Position numbers and translations under genes: made by a program. Below the pieces are notes generated by a model. It had not been told where the DNA came from. It saw nothing but the letters and a program-made list of their open reading frames with translations, and made no database searches. Positions 32,978-41,142 of a DNA stretch of 64,000 bases are shown in pieces (position 1 is the stretch's first letter; the number at the start of each line of letters is the position of its first letter). This DNA is from Deinococcus sp. Marseille-Q6407 (lineage in GTDB: Bacteria; Deinococcota; Deinococci; Deinococcales; Deinococcaceae): the NCBI RefSeq assembly GCF_946848805.1, contig NZ_CAMPFU010000002.1, positions 952,501-1,016,500 on the forward strand. The letters run 5' to 3'.

Positions 32978-34267
32978 CTACTTCTGGCTGCTCTTTTCTC
33001 TCAGCCACTTCACCAAGTCCCGCAGCGGTTCTTGGGCAATCGGCGCGAAATCATCGGCCACCAGGCTGGTGGCCGGCCCCAGGCTGTGGCCCAGGCCAGG
33101 ATACAGGCGCACTGTGCTGTCCACCCTGGCCGCGTCCAGCGCTTCCGTCAGGCGCGGCAGGTAAGCGGCGGGCGTGTTGGCGTCGTTGGTGCCTTGCAGG
33201 ACCAGCACCGGCACCTTCAGCTGCGGCGCCTGAGCGGTCACGCTGGGCAGCGCCCGCGCCGGGCTGTAGATGTTCAGGAATCCGGCAGGCGAGTTCAGCT
33301 GCGTCGCCAGGCTCTGCCGCGCCCCGGTCAGGTACTCGCTGTCCAGATCAATCACGCCATTTCCATCACGGTCGGCAGCGGGGTTGAGTTTGGGCGCGCC
33401 GCCCGTAAAGCTGCTGGGGTCTAGTGCAAAGCCCACGGCGTTGCGGGCCACCAGGCCGGCGCCCGGCGCGGCCAGCACGGCGGCCAGATTCTCGGCACTC
33501 AGGCCGCCAGGAGCCACCTGGCGCAGATAAGGCAACTGCACATCGGTCAGCTGGGCTTCAAAGAGTTCAGGCCAGTCCAGCGCCACCGGCCCCTGCACGA
33601 TCAGGCCCGCCACATCGGGGTTGCGGCGCACCAGTTCGGCAGCCACAGTGCTGCCTTCGCTCCAGCCATACACATAAATCTGCTTCGGGTCTATGCAGGG
33701 GTTGTGGCGCATGGTGTCCAGAGCGGTCTGGGCGTCGGCCAGGAAGGTGTTCAGGTCAGCTTGGCCGTAAAAGCGGGCATAGTCCACCTGACCGGGGCCG
33801 CTCACATAACGCTTGTTGTAGCGCAGGCTGGCAATGCCGCTCTGCCCCAGCGCCTGCGAGATGTCCTTGAAGATGCTGGACACGACCTGTCCCTGCGGCC
33901 CGGTGTAGGTAAAGTCCATATCGGCCGGGCTGGAGCCGTGAATCAGCAGGACGGCGGGTACGCGGCCGCTGGCCTGGGGCTGCGCCGGATAAGTCCACTG
34001 CGCCGGACTCTGGAAGTCGCCCAGGGCGAGGGTGGTGTTCTCGGTCTGGACTGCGGGGGCCTGAGGAGCAGAGGGCTGAGGAGCAGGAGACCGAGGAGCA
34101 GAGACCGTGCCCGCCGGCTCCGCACGGCGCAGAGGTAAAGCGGGGATAGAGGCAGCCGAAACCATCGTTCCAGACGCAGCCACAGGAGCGGAGCTGCCGC
34201 CGCCCGCCAGGGCAGAAGCCGGCCACAGGGCCAGTGTCAGAGCCATCCAATATGTCATTTTGGGCAT
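32978..34267 (-). CDS. Exported alpha/beta hydrolase with an EF-hand-like insert
   Basis: A 429-residue secreted hydrolase: a signal peptide (MTYWMALTLALWPASALAGG), a Pro/Ala/Ser linker, then a hydrolase domain with HGSSPADMD (oxyanion region), nucleophile elbow GWSEGS, acid in GTNDANTP and a C-terminal His in PGLGHSLG. Residues ~298-310 read DRDGNGVIDLDSE, a canonical EF-hand calcium loop, placed in the lid region. Esterase or acyl-peptidase activity is possible. The leaderless box TACACT lies 5 bases upstream of the first ATG. Confidence 0.82.
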   Translation of the reverse strand: MPKMTYWMALTLALWPASALAGGGSSAPVAASGTMVSAASIPALPLRRAEPAGTVSAPRSPAPQPSAPQAPAVQTENTTLALGDFQSPAQWTYPAQPQASGRVPAVLLIHGSSPADMDFTYTGPQGQVVSSIFKDISQALGQSGIASLRYNKRYVSGPGQVDYARFYGQADLNTFLADAQTALDTMRHNPCIDPKQIYVYGWSEGSTVAAELVRRNPDVAGLIVQGPVALDWPELFEAQLTDVQLPYLRQVAPGGLSAENLAAVLAAPGAGLVARNAVGFALDPSSFTGGAPKLNPAADRDGNGVIDLDSEYLTGARQSLATQLNSPAGFLNIYSPARALPSVTAQAPQLKVPVLVLQGTNDANTPAAYLPRLTEALDAARVDSTVRLYPGLGHSLGPATSLVADDFAPIAQEPLRDLVKWLREKSSQK

Positions 34268-34344
34268 GCTGCAGTGTAAGGAGCGCCCGGGGGCGTGGGA
34301 TAAGAGCGGCTGCGGGCTGTGGGCTGTGCCTCGCCCCCTCTGCC

Positions 34345-35688
34345 CTATTTCCCCACGCAGAAGTTGCGAAAGACGGCGTCCACCACGTCGTCCTTCACGT
34401 CGCGGCCGGTCAGCTCCGCAAGTGCCAGCAGCGCTTCTTCCAGCTCGATGGAGGCCAGGTCGTCGGGAAGCGACTGCGCCAGCTGCACATGCTCCAGCGC
34501 CCGGCGGGCAGCGTCGGCCTGCCGCTCGCTGCCCAGCCAGGCTTCACTGCGGGAGGCGTCGCCCAGCAACTCGGCCTGGAGCCGCTCCCGCAGTTCCGGC
34601 AGGCCCTCGCCGGTCTGGGCGCTGACCGGCAGGCAGGCGGGGTCGTCCCATGCGGCCAGCAGGTCGGCCTTGGTGCGCAGGTGAATGGCCCGCGCGCCGG
34701 CCGGTAGGGTCAGCGGCAGCGCTTCACGCGGCTGCGAGCCGTCGCTGAGGGTAAGCACCAGGTCGGCGCCTTCGGCCAGGGCGTAGGCCTGCCGCACCCC
34801 GGCCGCTTCCACCACGTCTGCGGTATCGCGCAGGCCGGCAGTGTCTACCAGCGTGACCGGCACTCCGGCCAGCGAGAGGCCCGCTTCCAGATAATCGCGG
34901 GTGGTGCCCGCAATCGGCGTGACGATCGAGCGTTCGTAGCCCAGCAGCGCATTCAGCAGGCTGGATTTGCCGGCGTTGGGCGCCCCGACCAAGGCGATGC
35001 GGGCACCCTGATTCGCCGCCCGCCCGGCCTGCGCGGTGCCCAGCAGGGCTTCCAGTTCGGCGGCGGCGCGGGCCAGCGGGGCCTGGCGCTCCGCTTCCGG
35101 CACGCCCTCGTCGGGGTAGTCCAGCAGCGCGGCGATGCTGGACAGAGTCAGGGTCAGGTCGCGGGCGATGGCGTCTACCCGCTCGCCCAGCGCCCCCGAC
35201 AGCCCCAGGGTGGCCTGCCGGCGGGCGGTGTCGGTGCTGGATTCCACCAGATTCAGCACCGCTTCGGCCTGGGTCAGGTCCAGCCGGCCGGCCAGATAGG
35301 CCCGCAGCGTGAACTCGCCGGGCCGGGCAGGGCGAGCACCCAGCTCCAGCGAACGGGTCAGCACCTCGGCCAGCACGGCGGGGCTGCCGTGGGTCTGGAA
35401 TTCGGCCACGTCCTCGCCGGTGTAGGAATGCGGACCCCGGAAAATCAGACACAGGCCCTCGTCCAGCACCTCGCCCTGCGCGTCCAGCAGGTGTCCGAAC
35501 AGGAAACGGCCGCCCGGCGTGGCCGAAGGCTGGCAGCGACCCCGGAAGAGCCGGTCGGCCAGCGGCAGGGCCTGCGGGCCGCTGACCCGCACCACCCCCA
35601 CCCCCGCATGCCCCGGCGCCGTCGCCACGGCGGCGATGGTGTCACTGAGGCCCGAGCGGGAAGCCGTGCGGGGAAAAAGGTGCGTCAT
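34345..35688 (-). CDS. mnmE: tRNA modification GTPase MnmE
   Basis: With MnmG it makes the (carboxymethyl)aminomethyl modification on U34 of certain tRNAs. An N-terminal tetrahydrofolate-binding domain ([21 protein letters not shown]) is followed by helical and G domains: [14 protein letters not shown] (P-loop), TTRDYLEAG and DTAGLRDT. The C-terminal FCVGK is a conservative variant of the family's C(I/L/V)GK end. At 447 residues it is complete. The leaderless box TACCCT is 7 bases from the ATG. Confidence 0.96.
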   Translation of the reverse strand: MTHLFPRTASRSGLSDTIAAVATAPGHAGVGVVRVSGPQALPLADRLFRGRCQPSATPGGRFLFGHLLDAQGEVLDEGLCLIFRGPHSYTGEDVAEFQTHGSPAVLAEVLTRSLELGARPARPGEFTLRAYLAGRLDLTQAEAVLNLVESSTDTARRQATLGLSGALGERVDAIARDLTLTLSSIAALLDYPDEGVPEAERQAPLARAAAELEALLGTAQAGRAANQGARIALVGAPNAGKSSLLNALLGYERSIVTPIAGTTRDYLEAGLSLAGVPVTLVDTAGLRDTADVVEAAGVRQAYALAEGADLVLTLSDGSQPREALPLTLPAGARAIHLRTKADLLAAWDDPACLPVSAQTGEGLPELRERLQAELLGDASRSEAWLGSERQADAARRALEHVQLAQSLPDDLASIELEEALLALAELTGRDVKDDVVDAVFRNFCVGK

Positions 35689-35747
35689 GCTTCACAGGGT
35701 AACGCTTGCCAACAAATGAGAACCGTGCTAAGATTCTTCAGCGCTGA

Positions 35748-35822
<75 letters not shown>

Positions 35823-35827
35823 GATGG

Positions 35828-35863
35828 ACCGCCGTTTCCAACCGGGAGCGGCGGTTGTCTTTT
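35828..35863 (+). terminator. Terminator of tRNA-Ala
   Basis: The 7-bp stem ACCGCCG / CGGCGGT followed by TGTCTTTTG, six bases past the tRNA. Confidence 0.75.
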
Positions 35864-35931
35864 GTTTCCCGCGCCGCTAAGCCATCTGGCGCATTCCTCT
35901 TCCGGGCCCGGCACGCTAGCTTCAGTCCCTG

Positions 35932-36480
35932 ATGCTCAAACCTCATCCACGGCGAATCCTTGTCATCGGCACCACCGGCAGCGGCAAGACCACCCTGGCC
36001 CGCGAACTGGGGCGGGTGCTGGGGCTTCCCCACGCCGAGCAGGACGCCTGGCAGCATCTGGCTGGCTGGCAGGAAGCGCCGCTTGCAGAGTTCCGCGCCG
36101 CCGTGGACGCCTTTACCGCGCAGGACGCCTGGGTGATGGACGGCAACTACACCAAAGCGCAGGACATCAGCTGGCCGCGTGCGGACACCGTGGTGTGGCT
36201 GGACTACCCAGCTCCGGTGGTGTTCTGGCGGCTGCTGACGCGCACGCTGCGGCGGATGTGGACGCGTGAGGAACTCTGGAACGGCAACCGGGAGCAGTGG
36301 CAGACCCTGCTGGCACGCGACGGCATTCTGCGCTGGTTCTTCAAAACTCACTGGAAACGGAGGCGCACCACGCCCCGCCAGCTGGCCCGCTCTCCCCACC
36401 TGGACGTGATGCGGCTGCGCTCGCCGGCGCAGACCCGGCGCTGGGTGGGGCGGCTGGCCCGCTTCCACAGCGCTGTCTGA
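35932..36480 (+). CDS. P-loop nucleotide-binding protein (topology modulation / adenylate-kinase-like)
   Basis: A 182-residue P-loop kinase-like protein: RILVIGTTGSGKTTLAREL (Walker A), LGLPHAEQDAWQHLAGW, WVMDGNYTKAQDISWPRADTVVWLDYP and a basic lid region. This pattern is found in proteins annotated as topology-modulation protein or FlaR-like, related to shikimate/adenylate kinases. The substrate is unknown. Confidence 0.75.
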   Translation: MLKPHPRRILVIGTTGSGKTTLARELGRVLGLPHAEQDAWQHLAGWQEAPLAEFRAAVDAFTAQDAWVMDGNYTKAQDISWPRADTVVWLDYPAPVVFWRLLTRTLRRMWTREELWNGNREQWQTLLARDGILRWFFKTHWKRRRTTPRQLARSPHLDVMRLRSPAQTRRWVGRLARFHSAV

Positions 36481-36542
36481 CAGCCCGGCACTTTACTCAG
36501 CTGCCCAACGCTGCGGTGCAGAACAGACGCTAGCCTGGGCCC

Positions 36543-37025
36543 ATGCGCCCTTTCCTGCTGCCCCGCCTCGTGCCGTCCCTGGCGCTGCTGATCAGCCTGC
36601 CCGGCGCTCTGGCGGCTCCCAGCGACAATGCCGCATTCGTGAACCAACAGATTGCGGCGGGCCACTACCACGCCCGGACTCGCGTCTGGCGGGACCCCTG
36701 TGGCGGCCGTCAGGAAGCGCGGACCTTCTGGCGCGATGGGCGCGGCACGCTGCGGCGTTTCCGGAAGGTGGAGTTGGGCGGCGCAGCGCGGACCGAGTGG
36801 AACTTCTGGCTGGACTGGGCCGGGCGGCAGAACCAGGTCACGCAGGAGCGCTGGCAGGCGGGGCGGCGGCTCAGCCGTATTCAGCTGGACTATGACCGCG
36901 CCGGGAACCTCGTTCAGGCCAGCGCCCAGCCTGCACAGAGCCGGGCCGCCATTCTGCGGGCGCTGCCACCCCAGCAGGTGCAGTATGTCTGGGCCTCGCG
37001 GGAAGCGGCGCTGAGCTGCGAGTAG
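36543..37025 (+). CDS. Secreted protein of unknown function
   Basis: A 160-residue protein with a signal peptide (LALLISLPGALAAP) and a basic, Arg/Trp-rich mature part containing two Cys that could form a disulfide. No family is recognised. The leaderless TAGCCT box is 6 bases before the ATG. Confidence 0.6.
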   Translation: MRPFLLPRLVPSLALLISLPGALAAPSDNAAFVNQQIAAGHYHARTRVWRDPCGGRQEARTFWRDGRGTLRRFRKVELGGAARTEWNFWLDWAGRQNQVTQERWQAGRRLSRIQLDYDRAGNLVQASAQPAQSRAAILRALPPQQVQYVWASREAALSCE

Positions 37026-37048
37026 GCAGTTTCCGGCCCGGCAGGCGC

Positions 37049-38713
37049 CTATTCCCAGCGCTCCAGCCCCCGCCAGCCGAACCGCAGGGCGCCCCAGGTA
37101 CCGAAGACGGTCAGCAGCAGCAGGGCGCTCAGGCCCAGCACGCCTTCCAGCGACCACAGCGCCGAGAAGCCGGAAAACAGGTCGGGGCGCAGGATGCTGC
37201 CGATGGCCGCTTTGCCCAGCAGCGCCGCCGAGCCGGCCGCGTACAGCAGGCTGAGGCCCATAAAGCCCAGCCCCGCCGGGCTGACGCCGATTTCGGCCGG
37301 GTTGTCGGCGGTAAAGCGTGGGTTGGCCGCGCCCATGCCGGTGCCCAGCGCCGTGATCACCAGCGCGTTGCTGACGGCCAGCAGCAGCCCGACCAGCATC
37401 ACCGCCGGCCCCACTGCCATGATGCGGCCGCTGGCCACCGCCAGCCCCACACTGAGCAGCAGCGTGACTGGCAGCAACGACAGAAACTTGCTCAGCACCA
37501 GTTGCCGGGCGGTAATGGGGCCAGTACGCAGCAGCCAGAAAGCGCGGCCCTCCAGACTGACCGCCGGAAACGACAGCCGCACGGCCACCGCGCCCACGAT
37601 AAAGCCCTGAAAGACCAGCTGCAGATAACCCAGAATCTCGCGGAATTGTGGGTAAGGCAGCGGCACGCCCTGCACCGAAATCAGGTACACACCGGCCAGG
37701 GCCACCACCACCAGCAGCTGGCTCCACTGGGTGGGGTCGCGCAGAATCAGCCGCCAGTCCTTGTAGGCCAGGGTGCCGGCCGGACCGAGCCGGCCCAGCC
37801 AGCGTTCGCCGGCGCTGGGGCCGCGCGGCCGGGGGTCCAGCTTGGGCGTGCTCGAATCCAGAGCGCGGGCCCAACCTTCCTGATAGGCCTTGCCGGCCAG
37901 CCAGGTTGCCAGGGCCAGCAGACCGGCGGTCAGGGCCAGCAGCGGCACCAGGGCCAGTGGCATTTCGCCCCGCGCCGCTTGCCACACGCCCTGTGCAGCC
38001 CAGGAAGGCGGCAGGAGCGGGTTGGTGGGGCCGGCAAACTCGCTGAGCACCCGGGCAAAATCTTCAGGGTTCTGCAGCCGGTTCAAGATAGTCTCGGGGC
38101 GCATCGCCCGCACCGCAAACACCAGCCCGGCGCTGAAGACGACGCCCAGCCCGGTCGCCACATCGCGCACCCGGCCGGCCGGTGCTGCCCGCATCAGGCC
38201 CACCGCCAGCAGCGCGCCCAGGCCCACCGGCGCAGCAAAGATGGTCACGCCGGTCAGCACAATGACCGGATACGCCCAGACCGGTGCCCCCAGAAACGCC
38301 GCCAGGGTCAGCAGCACCGGCAAGGTGAGCAGCAGCGGCACCAGCGCCGTGTTCAGGAAAGTCTCGAAGACCTTCAGCCCGAACACCCGCGCGGCAGGCA
38401 GCGGCTGTGCCAGCAGGAAATTGAGGTCGTCGCTGAGGTACAGCGTGGTGATGGCCGCTGTAGTGGCGCTGAACGCCACCCCGGAAGTCAGCACGATCAG
38501 CCCGATTTCCAGCACCCGTGCAAACACCGCCAAGCCGATATCTCCGAAAGTGCCCAGGAAATTCAGCGCCTGCCAGCTGCCCTTTACGCCGGCGTACATC
38601 AGCGCCAGGGCCAGCAGGCCCAGCAGCAGATAGCCCAGTTTGTTGGCCCGCGCAAACGCATTGGCCGAGGCACGGGCTTTGAGGGCCAGCAGCGACGGCG
38701 CGCTGCGGCTCAT
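37049..38713 (-). CDS. ABC exporter permease (ABC-2 type)
   Basis: A 554-residue polytopic protein with about 12 hydrophobic segments and a long cytoplasmic loop near the middle, consistent with large ABC-2-like permeases. Its ATG overlaps the stop of the ATPase gene (ATGA), so the pair forms one translation unit. Several segments resemble putative ABC exporters of Deinococcus/Firmicutes (EcsB-like layout). The substrate is unknown. Confidence 0.85.
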   Translation of the reverse strand: MSRSAPSLLALKARASANAFARANKLGYLLLGLLALALMYAGVKGSWQALNFLGTFGDIGLAVFARVLEIGLIVLTSGVAFSATTAAITTLYLSDDLNFLLAQPLPAARVFGLKVFETFLNTALVPLLLTLPVLLTLAAFLGAPVWAYPVIVLTGVTIFAAPVGLGALLAVGLMRAAPAGRVRDVATGLGVVFSAGLVFAVRAMRPETILNRLQNPEDFARVLSEFAGPTNPLLPPSWAAQGVWQAARGEMPLALVPLLALTAGLLALATWLAGKAYQEGWARALDSSTPKLDPRPRGPSAGERWLGRLGPAGTLAYKDWRLILRDPTQWSQLLVVVALAGVYLISVQGVPLPYPQFREILGYLQLVFQGFIVGAVAVRLSFPAVSLEGRAFWLLRTGPITARQLVLSKFLSLLPVTLLLSVGLAVASGRIMAVGPAVMLVGLLLAVSNALVITALGTGMGAANPRFTADNPAEIGVSPAGLGFMGLSLLYAAGSAALLGKAAIGSILRPDLFSGFSALWSLEGVLGLSALLLLTVFGTWGALRFGWRGLERWE

Positions 38714-39501
38714 TCGGCGGCCCCAGCCGTGGCCCTGGCGGCGCGTTCGTTCATCTGTTCTTCTTCCAGCAGCCGGAAAAACACCCGTTCTAGGCTATCT
38801 CCTTCGACTCCGCCGGCCACGGTGCCGGTCTGGGCGCGCAGATCGTCCATGGTCCCGGCGCCCAGCACCCGGCCTCGGTCCAGCACCACCAGCCGGTCAC
38901 AGACGGCCTCGGCCAGCGGGAGCGAGTGGGTGGTCAGCAGCACGGCGCGGCCCCGGTCGGCGTGGGCACGGAACAGCTCACGCACCTGCCGCGCCGCGTG
39001 GGGGTCCAGCCCCACCATCGGTTCGTCCACAATCAGCACCGGCGGGTCGGGCAGCATTGCCGCGATAATGGCAACTTTCTGGCGCATGCCGTGCGAATAG
39101 GTTTCCACCAGTTCATTGCCGTACTCGGTCAGGCGAAACAGCTCCAGCCAGCGCTCGATCTCTGGGCCAGGGTTCGGCACCCGGTAAAGGTCGGCCACGA
39201 ACCGCAGCAGCTCACGGGCAGTCAGCTTGCCGTACAGGTAGGGCCGGTCGGGGATATAGCCGAAGGCGGCCTTGGCCTGCAGCGGCTGCGCCCATACGTC
39301 GTAGCCGGCCACCCGCACAGCGCCGGCGGTAGGCCGAGTCAGCCCCACCAGCGCCCGGATGGTGGTGGTCTTGCCAGCCCCGTTGCTGCCCAGCAGCCCG
39401 AACAACTCGCCTGCGCCCACGCTGAAGCTGAGGTTGTCCACCGCTGTCTGCTGTCCGAAGCGCTTGGTATAGTCGCTGACTTGTATGAGCTGCTCTCTCA
39501 C
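38710..39501 (-). CDS. ABC transporter ATP-binding protein
   Basis: ABC ATPase of 263 residues with Walker A LGSNGAGKTTTIRALVG, Q loop, signature YSHGMRQKVAI (a variant of LSGGQ common in EcsA/YxlF-type exporters), Walker B VLIVDEPMVGLDP and the switch His in LLTTHSLPLA. I chose GTG 39501: TACACT precedes it by 6 bases as a leaderless promoter. The longer GTG start at 39540 would place that promoter inside the gene. Confidence 0.92.
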   Translation of the reverse strand: MREQLIQVSDYTKRFGQQTAVDNLSFSVGAGELFGLLGSNGAGKTTTIRALVGLTRPTAGAVRVAGYDVWAQPLQAKAAFGYIPDRPYLYGKLTARELLRFVADLYRVPNPGPEIERWLELFRLTEYGNELVETYSHGMRQKVAIIAAMLPDPPVLIVDEPMVGLDPHAARQVRELFRAHADRGRAVLLTTHSLPLAEAVCDRLVVLDRGRVLGAGTMDDLRAQTGTVAGGVEGDSLERVFFRLLEEEQMNERAARATAGAAE

Positions 39502-39588
39502 CCGCGCAGTGTAGGGGGCGCCGGCTGGCGAACTTGGCACAGCCCCGTGCAGGGTCGGTCAGGTTCCCGGCTCCAGGCCAGGCTCCGC

Positions 39589-39594
39589 TAGACT
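39589..39594 (+). promoter_or_regulatory. Leaderless -10 box (TAGACT)
   Basis: TAGACT, 7 bases, then ATG 39602. Confidence 0.6.
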
Positions 39595-39601
39595 GCCCGG
39601 C

Positions 39602-40009
39602 ATGGTTTCCGTCCACAGCCATAGCCTGCCCGGCGGCCAGACCGTGTACCTGACTGGGCTGGAACATGCCGCAGGCGCCGCCGCGTTGCTGGCCCGGCTG
39701 ACCAGCAATGCCGCAGCCCTCCTGACCGGCGAGGTCCACGCGGCCCTGGCGTCTCAGGATGCCGGCGCCCAGCTGCTGCACCTGGACCTGCTGGAGCCGC
39801 CGCAGCAGCGCTCGGAGCAGGACGCAGCCGGGCACCTCACCAGCCTGATGCTCAGTTTTCCATTGGCCGTCAAACTGTACGACTCACAGGGCGGGCGCTG
39901 GGTGCTGGACGTGAACCTGGTCTTGACCGCCAGCGACTATGCCGGCGGCAAGGATTACGCTCTGCAAACGGATTTTATGGTGAATGCTGCCGTGCAGCTG
40001 GAAGGCTGA
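39602..40009 (+). CDS. Hypothetical protein
   Basis: A 135-residue protein without signal peptide or membrane helix. The pattern of alternating hydrophobic residues (ALLTGEVHAALA, LILDLLE-like, KLYDSQGGRWVLDVNLVL) suggests a small alpha/beta or beta fold. No family is recognised. The leaderless promoter supports the start. Confidence 0.55.
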   Translation: MVSVHSHSLPGGQTVYLTGLEHAAGAAALLARLTSNAAALLTGEVHAALASQDAGAQLLHLDLLEPPQQRSEQDAAGHLTSLMLSFPLAVKLYDSQGGRWVLDVNLVLTASDYAGGKDYALQTDFMVNAAVQLEG

Positions 40010-40042
40010 GGGCGGGAGCTTCCCGGCCCGCAGAGCCCCGCT

Positions 40043-40519
40043 TCAGCCCTGGGCCTGCAGCCGCCGTGCCAGCGCCTCGTTCATCCGCCCGAAGTTGTCG
40101 CGGATATCGCCGCGCAGCCGGCCGCGCATCAACGGCACCAGCAGGCCCCGGACATGCTCGCCGTGAACCAGCCGGGTGCCGCCGTTCTCAGCGCTGAGCA
40201 GAAAATAATGTTCGCCGTCGAACAGGCCAGGCAGACCCAGCTGCCCCTGCCAGCGCAGTTCCTGATCCGGCTGCACCGTCAGCAGGCGAGGGCGAAAGGT
40301 CATCTCCTGTCCATCCACACTGCGATTGGTAAACGTGATGCGTGCTCCCGCGACCAGCGGCCCGTCCAGCCGCACGATGACTGGGTTCCACTCCGGGTAG
40401 CGTTCCACATCGCTCAGCACCGCCCAGACCTGCTGCGGCGAGGCAGGCAGCCAGAGATCGGTCGGAACCTCGGCGCTCAGGGCTGCGGGCCAGACAAAAC
40501 GTACGGCGTTCGTTTTCAT
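40043..40519 (-). CDS. SRPBCC (START-like) domain protein
   Basis: A 158-residue hydrophobic-pocket protein of the polyketide cyclase/SRPBCC group: ASPQQVWAVLSDVERYPEWNPVI, RITFTNRSVDG, ELRWQGQLGLPGLFDGEHYF and a C-terminal helix FGRMNEALARRLQ. Start ATG 40519 lies inside the loop of a perfect palindrome; on the minus strand -35 TTGAAC, 17 bases, TACGGC, 7 bases, ATG fits a leaderless promoter. It is divergent from a TetR gene that likely represses it. Confidence 0.85.
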   Translation of the reverse strand: MKTNAVRFVWPAALSAEVPTDLWLPASPQQVWAVLSDVERYPEWNPVIVRLDGPLVAGARITFTNRSVDGQEMTFRPRLLTVQPDQELRWQGQLGLPGLFDGEHYFLLSAENGGTRLVHGEHVRGLLVPLMRGRLRGDIRDNFGRMNEALARRLQAQG

Positions 40520-40538
40520 GGTGAACGCCGTACGTTTT
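40496..40538. promoter_or_regulatory. Perfect 16-bp palindrome (candidate TetR operator) over the SRPBCC start codon
   Basis: AAAACGTACGGCGTTC (40496-40511) and its exact complement (40523-40538) flank an 11-base spacer that contains the SRPBCC start codon. The right arm covers that gene's presumed -10 and abuts the tetR -35 (TTGGAA at 40537). A dimeric repressor bound here would block both promoters. A further half-match lies at 40556-40571. Confidence 0.75.
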
Positions 40539-40565
40539 GGAAGGCAAGAGTTCAAGGCGTACACT
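40537..40565 (+). promoter_or_regulatory. Promoter of the tetR gene
   Basis: -35 TTGGAA (40537-40542), 17-base spacer, -10 TACACT (40560-40565), then 7 bases to GTG 40573. It is one of the best-formed promoters in the window and leaderless. Confidence 0.7.
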
Positions 40566-40572
40566 GTTCACC

Positions 40573-41139
40573 GTGCCTCAACCTGCCAAACTCAGCCGCG
40601 AACAGATTCTGGACACAGCACTGACTCTGCTGGAAAGCGGCGGCCCTGAAGCGCTTACCATGCGCCCCCTGGCCGAACAGCTGCAGGTGCGTCCCAGTAG
40701 CCTGTACCGGCACTTTCCCGGCCGCGAAACGCTGCTGGACGCCATGAGCGACCTGGCCGCTGCGCAGCTGGACCGCCAGCTCCAGAAGGCCGCCGGGTCA
40801 GCCACGTCAGCGCGCGCAGCCCTGGTGCAGGCCGCGCAGCAATATCTGGACTATGCCCGCCAGCATCCCCATCTGTATGCCCTGCTGCTGCAGCCGGCGG
40901 CTCCCCGCAGTGCCGAGGCGCTGGCCCAGAGTGCCGGCAAACAGCTCTGGAATACGCTGCTGGCGCTGGTCGGCCGGCTCAGCGGCAACCCGGACGACAC
41001 CGGCTGGGCAGTCGCTTACTGGACCTTCCTGCATGGGTACGCCGAGCTGGAGCGCAGCGGCCTGTTCGGAGCCAGCGGGCCGGCCGGCGGCTTCGAGCTG
41101 GGTCTGGATGCTCTGCTGGGCAGCATGGAGCGCCGCTGA
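40573..41139 (+). CDS. TetR-family transcriptional regulator
   Basis: A 188-residue regulator: an N-terminal HTH (REQILDTALTLLESGGPEALTMRPLAEQLQ in part, then VRPSSLYRHFPGRETLLDAM) and a helical ligand domain of the TetR_C type with WTFLHGYAELE. It is divergent from the SRPBCC gene around a perfect palindrome, so it probably represses that gene and itself. The GTG start is fixed by the leaderless promoter. Confidence 0.9.
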   Translation: MPQPAKLSREQILDTALTLLESGGPEALTMRPLAEQLQVRPSSLYRHFPGRETLLDAMSDLAAAQLDRQLQKAAGSATSARAALVQAAQQYLDYARQHPHLYALLLQPAAPRSAEALAQSAGKQLWNTLLALVGRLSGNPDDTGWAVAYWTFLHGYAELERSGLFGASGPAGGFELGLDALLGSMERR

Positions 41140-41142
41140 CGC

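Noticed and set aside
33984..34110. Short GAGGAGCAG-like repeats as a regulatory repeat
   Set aside because: They encode the Pro/Ala/Ser linker of the exported hydrolase and are explained by low-complexity coding.
36348..37985. A 545-codon minus-strand frame across a permease gene and two plus-strand genes
   Set aside because: It crosses the permease out of frame and is antisense to two genes with good promoters; Gly/Arg/Pro-rich with no motif.
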